Source: Nostoc sp. NMS9 (lineage in GTDB: Bacteria; Cyanobacteriota; Cyanobacteriia; Cyanobacteriales; Nostocaceae). From it: a stretch of DNA of 39,345 nt. The DNA lies in NCBI RefSeq assembly GCF_017114995.1, contig NZ_JABXKL010000075.1, forward strand, positions 1-39,345, given 5' to 3'. The notes under the pieces are model-generated. The model was not told the DNA's origin. It did no database searches and saw nothing but the letters and a program-made list of their open reading frames with translations. Shown in pieces: positions 16,291 to 24,610 of the stretch. Made by a program: the position numbers and the translations under genes. The stretch's first letter is position 1. Each line of letters begins with the position of its first letter.

Positions 16291-16618
16291 ATGTTGTAAG
16301 CGGTTACTGAGTTCTCATACCCTCCTCAAATTTGCATATATAGGTAAATATTTATATTTATATAAATTAAAGTTAAGAAAAGATAAAATCATCTAAAAGT
16401 TGGATAAGTAGTTGTAGTTTTATAAAGTATAATTAAGAAAAAGATAAACAAATCTAGGCAGTAACAGATGCTAAAATCGCCTCGAACGTTATCCCCAAAG
16501 GGTAGAGTTCTAGTTGTTTTAGATAAAAGACTACCGCTATCCTGAATTTGCAACTAACTTGTGGGTCAGGAGAAAAACAATCATTGTAAATTTTTCAGTT
16601 GAAGAGGCAAAAAAAGGC

Positions 16619-18343
16619 GTGGGTCAATATCAACCTGCTCAACTAAAACTCTATAATCCAGATGCGATCGCTCGCTACTACAGTTACCGTCCTTGGCTAG
16701 CCTGGGGGCGACTGCTGAGAATTATCTCCTCCTTTGCAGGATTTATATTCAGTCTGAAGTGGGACGAGTGGCAAGACCGAGTTGAGCAGAACAAGGGTAA
16801 ACGAGCTATCCAGTTGCGAGAACTGCTCACCCGCCTTGGCCCGACTTTTATTAAAGTTGGTCAAGCCCTCTCCACCAGGCCTGACCTAATACGCAAAGAT
16901 TTCTTAGAAGAACTGATAAAGTTACAAGACCAGTTACCACCTTTTGATAATGCGATCGCTTACCAGATTATTGAAAGTGAACTAGACCGGCCAATTCATG
17001 AAAGTTTTAGCGAACTGTCACCTAATCCAGTCGCTGCTGCTAGCTTGGGTCAAGTATACCGGGGTCGTCTGGTTAGCGGTGAAGAAGTCGCCGTAAAGGT
17101 GCAACGCCCCAACTTACATCCAGTAATTACACGCGACCTATATCTGATGCGTTGGGCAGCCGGTTGGCTAGCTCCTTGGTTGCCTTTAAATCTCGGTCAC
17201 GACCTAACTTTAATTGTGGACGAGTTTGGCACGAAGTTATTTGAAGAAATTGACTATATTAATGAAGGCCGCAACGCCGAAAAATTTGCTAGCAATTTCC
17301 GCAACGACCTACAAGTAAAAGTTCCAGGCATTTATTGGCGTTATACCAATACCCACGTTCTAACCCTGGAATGGATTGACGGCTTCAAGCTGACAGATAC
17401 TCAACGCATCCGCGAAGCAGGTGTAGACCCAGAAGCGATCATCCAAATTGGTGTTACATCAGGATTGCAACAGCTTTTAGAATATGGTTTCTTCCATGCT
17501 GACCCTCATCCCGGCAATTTGTTTGCTGTACCCGATGGTCGTATGGCTTATATTGACTTCGGCATGATGGATCAGTTGGAAGAAAGCACCAAAGAAACAC
17601 TGGTAGATGCGCTAGTGCATTTGGTAAATAAAGACTATACCGACTTAGCCGAAGACTTTGTAAAATTAGGGTTTCTGACTCCAGACACGAATATTTGTCC
17701 GATAGTGCCAGCATTAGAAGCGGTGCTAGGAAACGCTATTGGCAAAAATGTCAAGGATTTTAACTTCAAAACTATTACCGATGAATTTTCGGAACTGATG
17801 TATGAATATCCTTTCCGAGTTCCGGCAAAGTTTGCTTTGATTATTCGTTCCTTGGTGACTCAAGAAGGTATTGCCCTTAGCCTTAACCCCGATTTCAAAA
17901 TTGTTGAAGTGGGTTATCCCTATATAGCGCGGCGGTTGCTGACAGGGGAATCGCCGGAATTACGGCGACGATTATTGAATGTGTTGTTCAAAGATGGTAA
18001 ATTTCAGTGGCAGCGGTTAGAGAATTTGATTGCGATCGCTCGTAGTGATAACAACTTTGATGTATTGCCCACAGCTCAGATGGGGTTCCAATACTTAATG
18101 TCCGAAGAAGGCAAGTTTCTGAGGCGACAGTTGGTGCTTGCTCTTACCGAAGATGACCGCCTGCACACCGAAGATGTCCAACGCCTGTGGAACCTGGTTA
18201 AAGATGACTTAAAACCGGATCGTTTATTAAATGTAGCGATCGGGATTTTAACAGAGTTATCCAGAGAAGGTGCAGCCGCTATCCTGCCAAAAGCTACATT
18301 CCTTGTGCCTTTTACTGGGAACCAGTCAGCAAGTAAAAACTAA
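16619..18343 (+). CDS. ABC1/UbiB-family atypical kinase
   Basis: A member of the ABC1/ADCK/UbiB kinase-like family, linked to prenylquinone metabolism and photosynthetic stress in plastids and cyanobacteria. The frame is open from TTG 16559, but GTG 16619 begins MGQYQPAQLKLYNPDAIARY, which fits the cyanobacterial N-terminus better, giving 574 residues. The family-specific KxGQ motif is in RLGPTFIKVGQALSTRPDLI. The Ala-rich nucleotide loop is PVAAASLGQVYRGRL, and VAVKVQRP carries the Lys. FFHADPHPGNLF is the catalytic-loop analogue and AYIDFGMM the DFG analogue. The chain ends in hydrophobic and charged segments without a clear TM pair. A small membrane-protein gene follows after 28 bases and is probably co-transcribed. 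Confidence 0.9.
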   Translation: MGQYQPAQLKLYNPDAIARYYSYRPWLAWGRLLRIISSFAGFIFSLKWDEWQDRVEQNKGKRAIQLRELLTRLGPTFIKVGQALSTRPDLIRKDFLEELIKLQDQLPPFDNAIAYQIIESELDRPIHESFSELSPNPVAAASLGQVYRGRLVSGEEVAVKVQRPNLHPVITRDLYLMRWAAGWLAPWLPLNLGHDLTLIVDEFGTKLFEEIDYINEGRNAEKFASNFRNDLQVKVPGIYWRYTNTHVLTLEWIDGFKLTDTQRIREAGVDPEAIIQIGVTSGLQQLLEYGFFHADPHPGNLFAVPDGRMAYIDFGMMDQLEESTKETLVDALVHLVNKDYTDLAEDFVKLGFLTPDTNICPIVPALEAVLGNAIGKNVKDFNFKTITDEFSELMYEYPFRVPAKFALIIRSLVTQEGIALSLNPDFKIVEVGYPYIARRLLTGESPELRRRLLNVLFKDGKFQWQRLENLIAIARSDNNFDVLPTAQMGFQYLMSEEGKFLRRQLVLALTEDDRLHTEDVQRLWNLVKDDLKPDRLLNVAIGILTELSREGAAAILPKATFLVPFTGNQSASKN

Positions 18344-18371
18344 AAACCTTTAATATAAATCAGGAGTTTTC

Positions 18372-18746
18372 ATGTACTATTTTCCTCTGCAACCGCCTTA
18401 TTTTCTTTTACTTGTTGGCTTTTTGACTGCATTAACATCTGGTTTGGCATTATCTGGCACTTTGAAAGTAATTGTGCAGAACTGGCCAAGTGAACGTACA
18501 GAAAACACTAAACCGCGTTCATCATTGAAACAACTACTGATACCATTTGTCGGCATAACTGGCGGCACTTGTCTATTTCTCTCTTCAGGATTAGAGATAT
18601 TTGGTTTTCCCTCCTCTTTAGCTTTAGGAGTAGGTCTACCAATTAGTCTCTTTACTTGTTTATTAGTTTGGTTGCAGTTGGGAAGTATGATGACCTTTAT
18701 AGAACGCGAAGGTATGCAATCTTTAGATTTAGATTCTATGTCATAA
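18372..18746 (+). CDS. Small three-TM membrane protein, function unknown
   Basis: 124 residues with three hydrophobic segments: YFLLLVGFLTALTSGLALSG; LLIPFVGITGGTCLFLSSGL; and ALGVGLPISLFTCLLVWLQL. Between the first two is a charged loop (NWPSERTENTKPRSSLKQ), and it ends in an acidic tail (FIEREGMQSLDLDSMS). No family recognised. It starts at ATG 18372 with AGGAG 8 bases upstream and sits 28 bases after the ABC1 kinase gene, so a role with that kinase at the membrane is possible. Confidence 0.75.
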   Translation: MYYFPLQPPYFLLLVGFLTALTSGLALSGTLKVIVQNWPSERTENTKPRSSLKQLLIPFVGITGGTCLFLSSGLEIFGFPSSLALGVGLPISLFTCLLVWLQLGSMMTFIEREGMQSLDLDSMS

Positions 18747-18755
18747 ATTTAAAAC

Positions 18756-18789
18756 AATACAGTTAAATTCTGATTAACTCAACTGTATT
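18756..18789. terminator. Probable bidirectional terminator
   Basis: AATACAGTT (18756-18764) pairs perfectly with AACTGTATT (18781-18789) over 16 bases. It lies between convergent genes, 10 bases after the three-TM gene and 15 before the end of the next minus-strand gene. T runs are weak. Confidence 0.5.
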
Positions 18790-18804
18790 CATATCTAGGA
18801 CACT

Positions 18805-19266
18805 TTAATTTCCCACCATCTGAATTAATTCTGTCTCATGTTCATTACTTTGTACAGCACTGTAAGCTCTACAGGCTGCGCGGTCATTTTGTTGACACCA
18901 AGTCATTAATGTATTTTGAATTTGACCTAATCTTTCACATTCAACTAAATTTTTTTCTTGGTAACATTTGTTAGTAGCAATAGTAGCTAGGTTAAGGATT
19001 TGTATGTAATTACGCTTACTCTTAGCTCTACGCTGTGCTTCTTCCTGTTTCTTCCTTGCTCTATTTACTTCTTGCTGTTCCTTCTTTGCTCTCTCTATAT
19101 CAGCTATTGCTCCACTGGAATCGATAGTCAGTGTTAGTCTCTCAAGTTTTGTCTCTATTGCAGGTTCTAATTCACTGCTATTGATTTTTGCTTGCACTGG
19201 TGCGGAGATATTGACAGAGCCAATACTAACGAATAAAACACTCAACGAGTAGCAATACTTACGCAT
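18805..19266 (-). CDS. Secreted coiled-coil protein with four cysteines, unknown
   Basis: 153 residues. A signal peptide is clear (RKYCYSLSVLFVSIGSVNIS, cleavage near PVQA-KIN), so the protein is exported. The mature part begins with a highly charged helix likely to form a coiled coil (RAKKEQQEVNRARKKQEEAQ, residues about 60-85). It ends in a compact region with four Cys (NKCYQEK, VECERLG, MTWCQQ, AACRAY) that could form two disulfides. No family recognised. Start ATG 19266; a short AT-rich divergent gap separates it from the zinc-ribbon gene. Confidence 0.7.
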   Translation of the reverse strand: MRKYCYSLSVLFVSIGSVNISAPVQAKINSSELEPAIETKLERLTLTIDSSGAIADIERAKKEQQEVNRARKKQEEAQRRAKSKRNYIQILNLATIATNKCYQEKNLVECERLGQIQNTLMTWCQQNDRAACRAYSAVQSNEHETELIQMVGN

Positions 19267-19360
19267 AAGTCAAATTTTCCACAAATTAACTATATAGTAT
19301 TATTTCTGACTGGCACTAACTTATGTAATTTTTGTAAAAAAAATATTTATGTAATTAATT

Positions 19361-19606
19361 ATGGATGCCGTCCACAGAATAACTTACAGAAAGATTAAAT
19401 TTTGTCCCCAGTGTTGGAACTCTGGAGCGATGGTTGACCCTATGTGGAGTAACGTTAAAGCCAAGTTTTGTTATCTTTGCGGTACACCGATTCGAGCTAA
19501 CTGCGCGAATTGCGGTGAGTTAGTGTTGTCATTGAGACATCGATTTTGTCCTGTTTGTGGTTCTGCTTATAAATCGTCTGCCAAAACTCCCAAAATTATG
19601 AAATAA
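19361..19606 (+). CDS. Double zinc-ribbon mini-protein
   Basis: 81 residues with four CxxC knuckles: FCPQC (15-19), FCYLCG, NCANCG and FCPVCG. They would bind two zinc ions as a double zinc ribbon (DZR type). Such mini-proteins are of unknown function and may bind nucleic acid or protein. Divergent from the secreted-protein gene. ATG 19361 was chosen; a clear ribosome site is lacking. Confidence 0.75.
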   Translation: MDAVHRITYRKIKFCPQCWNSGAMVDPMWSNVKAKFCYLCGTPIRANCANCGELVLSLRHRFCPVCGSAYKSSAKTPKIMK

Positions 19607-19722
19607 CTATTTTTGATAAAACCTTTTACCAGCAAGACTTTCAGGCTATCTTGCCCCTGGTGACAGCTTCGCTATATTTACCCCTATATGTAAATATAGT
19701 GTTTGATTTAAATCGGAACAAT

Positions 19723-20559
19723 ATGAAAAACTATAGCTTTATCTCTGTACTTACAACAGATGACTACTTAGAAGGTATTTTGGTTTTGAACTATTCATTA
19801 GCAAAAACAAATTCAAGATATCCTTTTGTACTTCTAATAACACCTAATTTATCCAAGGAAGTAATTGAGTCCCTCGCCAAGCATAATATTAATTGTATTA
19901 CTATTCAAAACATTGAGAATCCAAGTACAATAAATCAGCTAACGTATCGATGGCATTTCACCTATCCAAAGTTGAATATATTCGGACTAAATCAGTTTGA
20001 CAAATTAGTCTACTTAGATGCTGATATGCTGATACTTAATAATATCGACGAACTGTTTGAAAAGCCTCACATGTCTGCTGTCAATTCAGGAGGAATGTTA
20101 CCCAAACTTTTGTCTTGGACAAGGCTAAATTCTGGGCTTATGGTTGTTGAACCATCTACAGAATTATTTGATGACATGTTATCTAAAATTGGCAAGATAG
20201 AGGGCATTGCCTCAGGAGGTGATCAAGACTTTCTTCATGCCTACTACTTCAATTGGCCAAATCAAAAAGAGCTTCATCTGGATCATGGATACAATATGTT
20301 CCAGATTCATCTGGATGAGTACAATCAATTATTTGGCTATGATTTTAATCATGCTCAAAAGCCTATAAAAATAATTCATTACATCGGTGAAACCAAGCCA
20401 TGGCATTTGTACAAATCAGTTTATGAGAAAAAGCATCTATATATAACCCTAAAAAATTTTGTTCGTCGTTTTATAGGTTCTTCAAAGCATCAGATGATGC
20501 TGAAAGCAAATAAATTGTGGTTCAAGCACTACAGGGATTTGACCGAAAACGACTCATGA
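19723..20559 (+). CDS. GT8-family glycosyltransferase
   Basis: A GT-A-fold enzyme of the GT8/glycogenin type that transfers a hexose from a nucleotide sugar. ATG 19723 with GGAA upstream is preferred to the far TTG 19651, because MKNYSFISVLTTDDYLEGIL aligns with family N-termini (278 residues). The metal-binding DxD is in KLVYLDADMLILNN; NSGLMVVEPS and SGGDQDFLHAYY are also typical. The GT8 C-terminal motif HxxGxxKPW is exact (HYIGETKPW). It is convergent with the glycosyltransferase run on the other strand and may serve the same glycan, or act separately, for example as a glycogenin-like primer. Confidence 0.88.
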   Translation: MKNYSFISVLTTDDYLEGILVLNYSLAKTNSRYPFVLLITPNLSKEVIESLAKHNINCITIQNIENPSTINQLTYRWHFTYPKLNIFGLNQFDKLVYLDADMLILNNIDELFEKPHMSAVNSGGMLPKLLSWTRLNSGLMVVEPSTELFDDMLSKIGKIEGIASGGDQDFLHAYYFNWPNQKELHLDHGYNMFQIHLDEYNQLFGYDFNHAQKPIKIIHYIGETKPWHLYKSVYEKKHLYITLKNFVRRFIGSSKHQMMLKANKLWFKHYRDLTENDS

Positions 20560-20595
20560 TACAAGCCCCTAAATTTATTTATGGGGATCAAAAAT

Positions 20596-20656
20596 TATTG
20601 AATTTTGAATTTTGAATTCGGAGCGTTCGCCCTTGGCGTCTCGTAGAGAAGCGACG
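20596..20656 (+). repeat. STRR and GCGTCTC..GAGAAG palindrome
   Basis: Three TTGAATT-type units (20596-20618) are followed by CGTTCGCCCTTGGCGTCTCG and TAGAGAAGCG (20624-20653). This is a member of the interspersed repeat that recurs before dnaB (34635) in nearly the same form. It lies between two convergent genes. Confidence 0.75.
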
Positions 20657-20672
20657 TGACCTACTTATGTTA

Positions 20673-21710
20673 TTAGTAACCATTAACTCTATCCTTGAAA
20701 TTGCGATACTTTAGCTTAATATTGTTGATTCTTTGCTGAATAAAGCTACTAGTGGACTTTTGCAGAAGTGTTAGCTTGCTTGGGTGCTTAAAGCTTTGAG
20801 GACGTTTTTCAGGTGATTTTAAATAGCGATAATGTAAGAAAACATCGCGGTAAGGAATATCAACATCTTCACCCCCACAAAGCCTTGTAAAATCTGAAGA
20901 AGATATACTCATATAGTGCAGGTATGTTAACCTACGCCCTTGGTCGTATAAGATATTATCTACAACATCAAATTTAGAACTCCAGTGGTTTCCAGTTGAC
21001 TGTTTGCAGTCATGACAAGCAAAGTTATAATATGGAATTCCACTTTTCAACACCATATAGTTAAATAAAGATTGGTCAGGGCCTACACAACACATGACTT
21101 CAGCTTCACCCGCTATTAATTTGTCGAGAAAGTCGGCTATTATAGCTTGAGAAAAAATATTTTTCTTAGTGGCAAACCAACCAGCACAAAATACTTTTGA
21201 TTGCAAATTATCTGAGTTAAAAACTTGCTGCATCTGCTCTGAGGAACCATCAAAAATAAATTTTAAATCAGACTTATACTGAAAATCATTGACTACCCAA
21301 TCATAGGCATCTAATTTTTCATATATATAATCTACAGGCCCCATTAACAAGGTATCTGCATCAAAATAAATGAATTTATCAAAGGGTCCATCCACAGCAC
21401 ACATTTTGCGGTGCATTGGTAGCCGATAGAGTTCTGGAAAGCCCCACTCTCGCCAAGTTTTTTGTGCTCTAGGATAATTTTTCCATATCTGAGTAGCAAA
21501 GTTATCCCAATAGGCTATAGAATCAGAATCTTCAAATAAAGTGACATTATCTCTAGATGCAATCTCTGCCTTTACTTTGTCTAACTGCTCATTATATGGA
21601 ATTATACAAATAGGAATTTTCCTACCAGTATTAGCTTCCATACTATTGAGTAACGCAACTAATTGGTCATAGACAACATCATTGGCTAGGATATAAATGC
21701 CATCAATCAT
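20673..21710 (-). CDS. DxD glycosyltransferase, paralog 3 of the cluster
   Basis: A GT-A-type glycosyltransferase and one of three tandem paralogs. The frame is open to 21746, but ATG 21710 is preferred: AGGAG lies 10 bases upstream and MIDGIYILANDVVYDQLVAL aligns with the starts of the two sister genes (345 residues). The DxD is in FDKFIYFDADTLLMGP. The shared C-terminal signature is ILYDQGRRLTYLHYMS followed by FLHYRYLKSPEKRPQ. It contains FCAGWFATKK in the acceptor region. It is last in the run, 16 bases after paralog 2. Donor and acceptor are unknown. Confidence 0.83.
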   Translation of the reverse strand: MIDGIYILANDVVYDQLVALLNSMEANTGRKIPICIIPYNEQLDKVKAEIASRDNVTLFEDSDSIAYWDNFATQIWKNYPRAQKTWREWGFPELYRLPMHRKMCAVDGPFDKFIYFDADTLLMGPVDYIYEKLDAYDWVVNDFQYKSDLKFIFDGSSEQMQQVFNSDNLQSKVFCAGWFATKKNIFSQAIIADFLDKLIAGEAEVMCCVGPDQSLFNYMVLKSGIPYYNFACHDCKQSTGNHWSSKFDVVDNILYDQGRRLTYLHYMSISSSDFTRLCGGEDVDIPYRDVFLHYRYLKSPEKRPQSFKHPSKLTLLQKSTSSFIQQRINNIKLKYRNFKDRVNGY

Positions 21711-21726
21711 GGGGATACTCCTAATA

Positions 21727-22617
21727 TTAAGTACGGGTAGCAACAAAGGGAAATAAACGGCGAGTTAGTTTGGGAATGAAGGCAAATTTACCCTCATGAA
21801 GATAGCGATAGTGTTCCCACAATTGCCAATAGGGACTACCAGTTTTCATCCGCGTACCAGCCCAGTGGAGATATTTGAGTCGTTGTCCTCTGTCATACAG
21901 GGCGTAGTCTTGCTGTTGGAAATTTCGTGAACCTGCCCAACTACCAGGTCCACCCCCAGGAATTTTGACGAGATTTCCACGTTTGGAAATTAATTTCAAC
22001 ACAAGATAATTTAAAATTGGTTGGTCTGTAACTCCTTCAGAAAAATCGAAATATTCGCGATGTGCTGCACACTGGCGCAAAGCTTCATCCATTTGCTGTT
22101 CGGAAATAATTCCTTTTCTCGAAGCCCAAAAACCGCTGTTGAAAACATCTTCAAGTTGGGCATCAGAAAAAATTTGCTGTTCTTTCACAAATGGGGAAAA
22201 AATATTTCGCAGCTTTTCATTAGCATGATGGTAATCACAGCAGAAGAAATCGACTTCTGAAAGTTTGTCTAAATTGTCGGCAATTTTTTCAAAAACGACA
22301 ATATCCGTATCAATATAAATAAATTCATCTAAAGGCCCAAACCACGCCACCAGTTTACGCATTTTGTTGGGTAAGGCAAGGAAATCTCTGTCAAAAATTT
22401 CTCCGATGCGTTTGGTAAATGTATCAATAAGTTCTAAGTCTGGGAAAATTTGGACGTTGTGTAAGGTAGCAAGCTGTTCTGCTACCTTGTGATAATTTTC
22501 CTTAAAAGGTATGAGATAAATGGTAACTTCTGGGTCATAGTAACGAATGCTATTGAGTAGAGCAATAGCATTATCGATAACGCGGTCATTCGCAACTATA
22601 TAAATGCCCCGGCTCAT
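21727..22617 (-). CDS. DxD glycosyltransferase, paralog 2 of the cluster
   Basis: 296 residues, paralogous to the genes on both sides. The N-terminus MSRGIYIVANDRVIDNAIAL matches the family start. The metal site reads FIYIDTDIVVFEK, so the DxD is DTD. The C-terminal block is ALYDRGQRLKYLHWAGT followed by LWEHYRYLHEGK. It is the most divergent of the three and the shortest. Three bases separate it from paralog 1 upstream, so the genes are translated from one transcript. The substrates are unknown. Confidence 0.83.
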   Translation of the reverse strand: MSRGIYIVANDRVIDNAIALLNSIRYYDPEVTIYLIPFKENYHKVAEQLATLHNVQIFPDLELIDTFTKRIGEIFDRDFLALPNKMRKLVAWFGPLDEFIYIDTDIVVFEKIADNLDKLSEVDFFCCDYHHANEKLRNIFSPFVKEQQIFSDAQLEDVFNSGFWASRKGIISEQQMDEALRQCAAHREYFDFSEGVTDQPILNYLVLKLISKRGNLVKIPGGGPGSWAGSRNFQQQDYALYDRGQRLKYLHWAGTRMKTGSPYWQLWEHYRYLHEGKFAFIPKLTRRLFPFVATRT

Positions 22618-22620
22618 AAA

Positions 22621-23601
22621 TTATCCTTGGTTAATTAACTTAAATTTTCGCAAAGCTCTGGTAAGTAAATTTGGTGCTGGAGCGTCATTATAATTTTTAG
22701 GAGGATTTGTAAATACTGGACGCTTTTCTGATTCGTGTAAGTAACGATAATAGAGAAATAAATCTCGATAGGGAAACTCAATATTTTCTCCTGCACAGAC
22801 TGCTTGATTGATATTAGGAGGAATCCCAATGTAATGGAGATAAGTTAGTCGATTACCGCGATCGTAAAGAATATGTTCTCGTTCCTCGAAGTGTTTGGAG
22901 GTAGCAGAACAGCCTGTTTTTTGATTATCTGGCAGTTGGCGAGCAAAGTTATAAATAGGAAGATTAGACCTCATTACCATGTAGTTGATTAATGGTTGTT
23001 CGCCAGCACCACCATACAAAATTTCTGACTCACCATTTTGTAAATATGATATTAGCGAATCTCTTTTTTCTGAGTTAAATAGTCCTTGTTTTGCTCCATA
23101 AAAGCCTGAGCAAAATATTTCGGAATCAATGCGTTTTTGCTCAAAAACTTTTAGTAATTTGGGAGAATTAACATTATATATTTTACTAATGTCTTTAAAT
23201 TGGAAATCGTAGACCACAAAATCATAACTATCTAGCTTTTCAAACACTGCTGCAAGTGAGTTCATCACTAAGGTGTCTGCATCTAAATAGATAAACTTCT
23301 CGAATGGCCCATCAAAAGCGCAAAAACGACGGTGAGCGCCATAAAGACGGGATTTACTCCGATTCAATCGTTCTGGCGCTGCTGTGAGCATAAATTGATC
23401 CCAGCGGTTGATTGATTCTTGATCGTCATAAAGAAATACATTAGGGCGTTTAGCTATTTCGTCAGCAATCCGTTGTGTCTGATCGTCGAAAGGATAAATA
23501 CAAACAGGAGTTTCTGCGCCTAAGATAACATCAATACTGTTGAGCAAAGCCACCAATTGATCGAAAACATAATCATTGCCAAGGGTACAAATACCATTCA
23601 T
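22621..23601 (-). CDS. DxD glycosyltransferase, paralog 1 of the cluster
   Basis: 326 residues. Start MNGICTLGNDYVFDQLVALL. DxD in FEKFIYLDADTLVMNS. The end block HILYDRGNRLTYLHYIGIPP and FLYYRYLHESEKRP is shared with paralog 3, with which it has clearly higher similarity than with paralog 2. FCSGFYGAKQGLF corresponds to the acceptor loop. Three bases lie between it and the GT10-like gene upstream. Function inferred only as transfer of a sugar in the pathway of this gene run. Confidence 0.83.
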   Translation of the reverse strand: MNGICTLGNDYVFDQLVALLNSIDVILGAETPVCIYPFDDQTQRIADEIAKRPNVFLYDDQESINRWDQFMLTAAPERLNRSKSRLYGAHRRFCAFDGPFEKFIYLDADTLVMNSLAAVFEKLDSYDFVVYDFQFKDISKIYNVNSPKLLKVFEQKRIDSEIFCSGFYGAKQGLFNSEKRDSLISYLQNGESEILYGGAGEQPLINYMVMRSNLPIYNFARQLPDNQKTGCSATSKHFEEREHILYDRGNRLTYLHYIGIPPNINQAVCAGENIEFPYRDLFLYYRYLHESEKRPVFTNPPKNYNDAPAPNLLTRALRKFKLINQG

Positions 23602-23604
23602 AAT

Positions 23605-24564
23605 TTATGAGTGTTGATCGACAAAGTTTGATAACCAGTTAAGCAGGTTTAATTTGTGTAAAATGATTTGACGTGCTTCTGCGATCGCATCTTTGGCAGC
23701 ATACCAAGCATCAGGTGTAGCTGTCACTTCTTGGATATAGGCAATGCCTTTTTCATCTAAACTGGGCAACCGCAAAAAACTACCCGGTGGCAATAATTTA
23801 TCAGCAGCCGGGCCACCATAGTAAATTGGTAAACACCAAGCAAGTAAACTATCCCAAAGTTTCTCACTCACATACCAATTATTATCAGCATAGTTTTCAA
23901 TTGCCAAATTGTAATAGTATGGTGCCATTCCATACCATTTGTTACTTAGTTCTCCCGAACTGTTCGCCCATTCTGGTAAGTTACGCCCATACAAATCAAA
24001 TTTCATGCCACTAGATTGCAAAGATTGTAAAAAATCTAAACGCTGGCGATGGTTGGCTGTGCGGCTAATTCCCGAAGTAATCCAACTACATGGGGCAACT
24101 TTTGGGGGCGGTGGCATTTCATTTAAATCTTGAAATGAATTTGAGTGATACCAAATAGCAGGCATATGGTCAGGAATGGGAGCAAAATCATCGGGCCCAG
24201 AAATGTAACCGCAATACTTCTGGGCTTCTTGATAATTATGATTAGTTATTTTTACAACCTCATCTAAAGGCGGTTCTCTGAGCAAATAAATAATCCGCTC
24301 TTTGTTGACACCACGCAATAGAGATTCAATATTTACTACTGGTTTTTGCTGCTGTTTGCGAAAACTATCTAACCAAGATTTTTGCGGCGATGGTTGGGGA
24401 AAATCAAATTGATATAGCAACATAAAGTCTGGTTTTTGTGCCATTTTCAACATTTGGATGTTGTTCCAAACACCAAAGTAGTGCGGAGTTTGTTGCCATA
24501 ACCAATCTTTGTTTTTAGCAAGACCTGAATAGCTGCTAATCATGCCAACAGTTTTAATAGTCAT
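23605..24564 (-). CDS. GT10-like (fucosyltransferase-type) glycosyltransferase
   Basis: 319 residues with a GT-B-like layout. The C-terminal half carries the GT10 donor-site signature: KFDLYGRNLPEWANSS, then YYYNLAIENYADNNWYVSEK, then LWDSLLAWCLPIYYGGP. This corresponds to the alpha-1,3-fucosyltransferase pattern F..EN....YvtEK...al..g.vPVyyG. The N-terminal acceptor domain (KDWLWQQTPHYFGVWNNIQM) is not recognised. It suggests that a deoxy sugar such as fucose is added to the glycan; whether the donor is GDP-fucose is not known. It is 46 bases after the ABC exporter and 3 before paralog 1. Confidence 0.8.
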   Translation of the reverse strand: MTIKTVGMISSYSGLAKNKDWLWQQTPHYFGVWNNIQMLKMAQKPDFMLLYQFDFPQPSPQKSWLDSFRKQQQKPVVNIESLLRGVNKERIIYLLREPPLDEVVKITNHNYQEAQKYCGYISGPDDFAPIPDHMPAIWYHSNSFQDLNEMPPPPKVAPCSWITSGISRTANHRQRLDFLQSLQSSGMKFDLYGRNLPEWANSSGELSNKWYGMAPYYYNLAIENYADNNWYVSEKLWDSLLAWCLPIYYGGPAADKLLPPGSFLRLPSLDEKGIAYIQEVTATPDAWYAAKDAIAEARQIILHKLNLLNWLSNFVDQHS

Positions 24565-24610
24565 AAATCGTATTTATTCGGTTATTTTTCAGTTAATTTT
24601 TGTACCGTAA

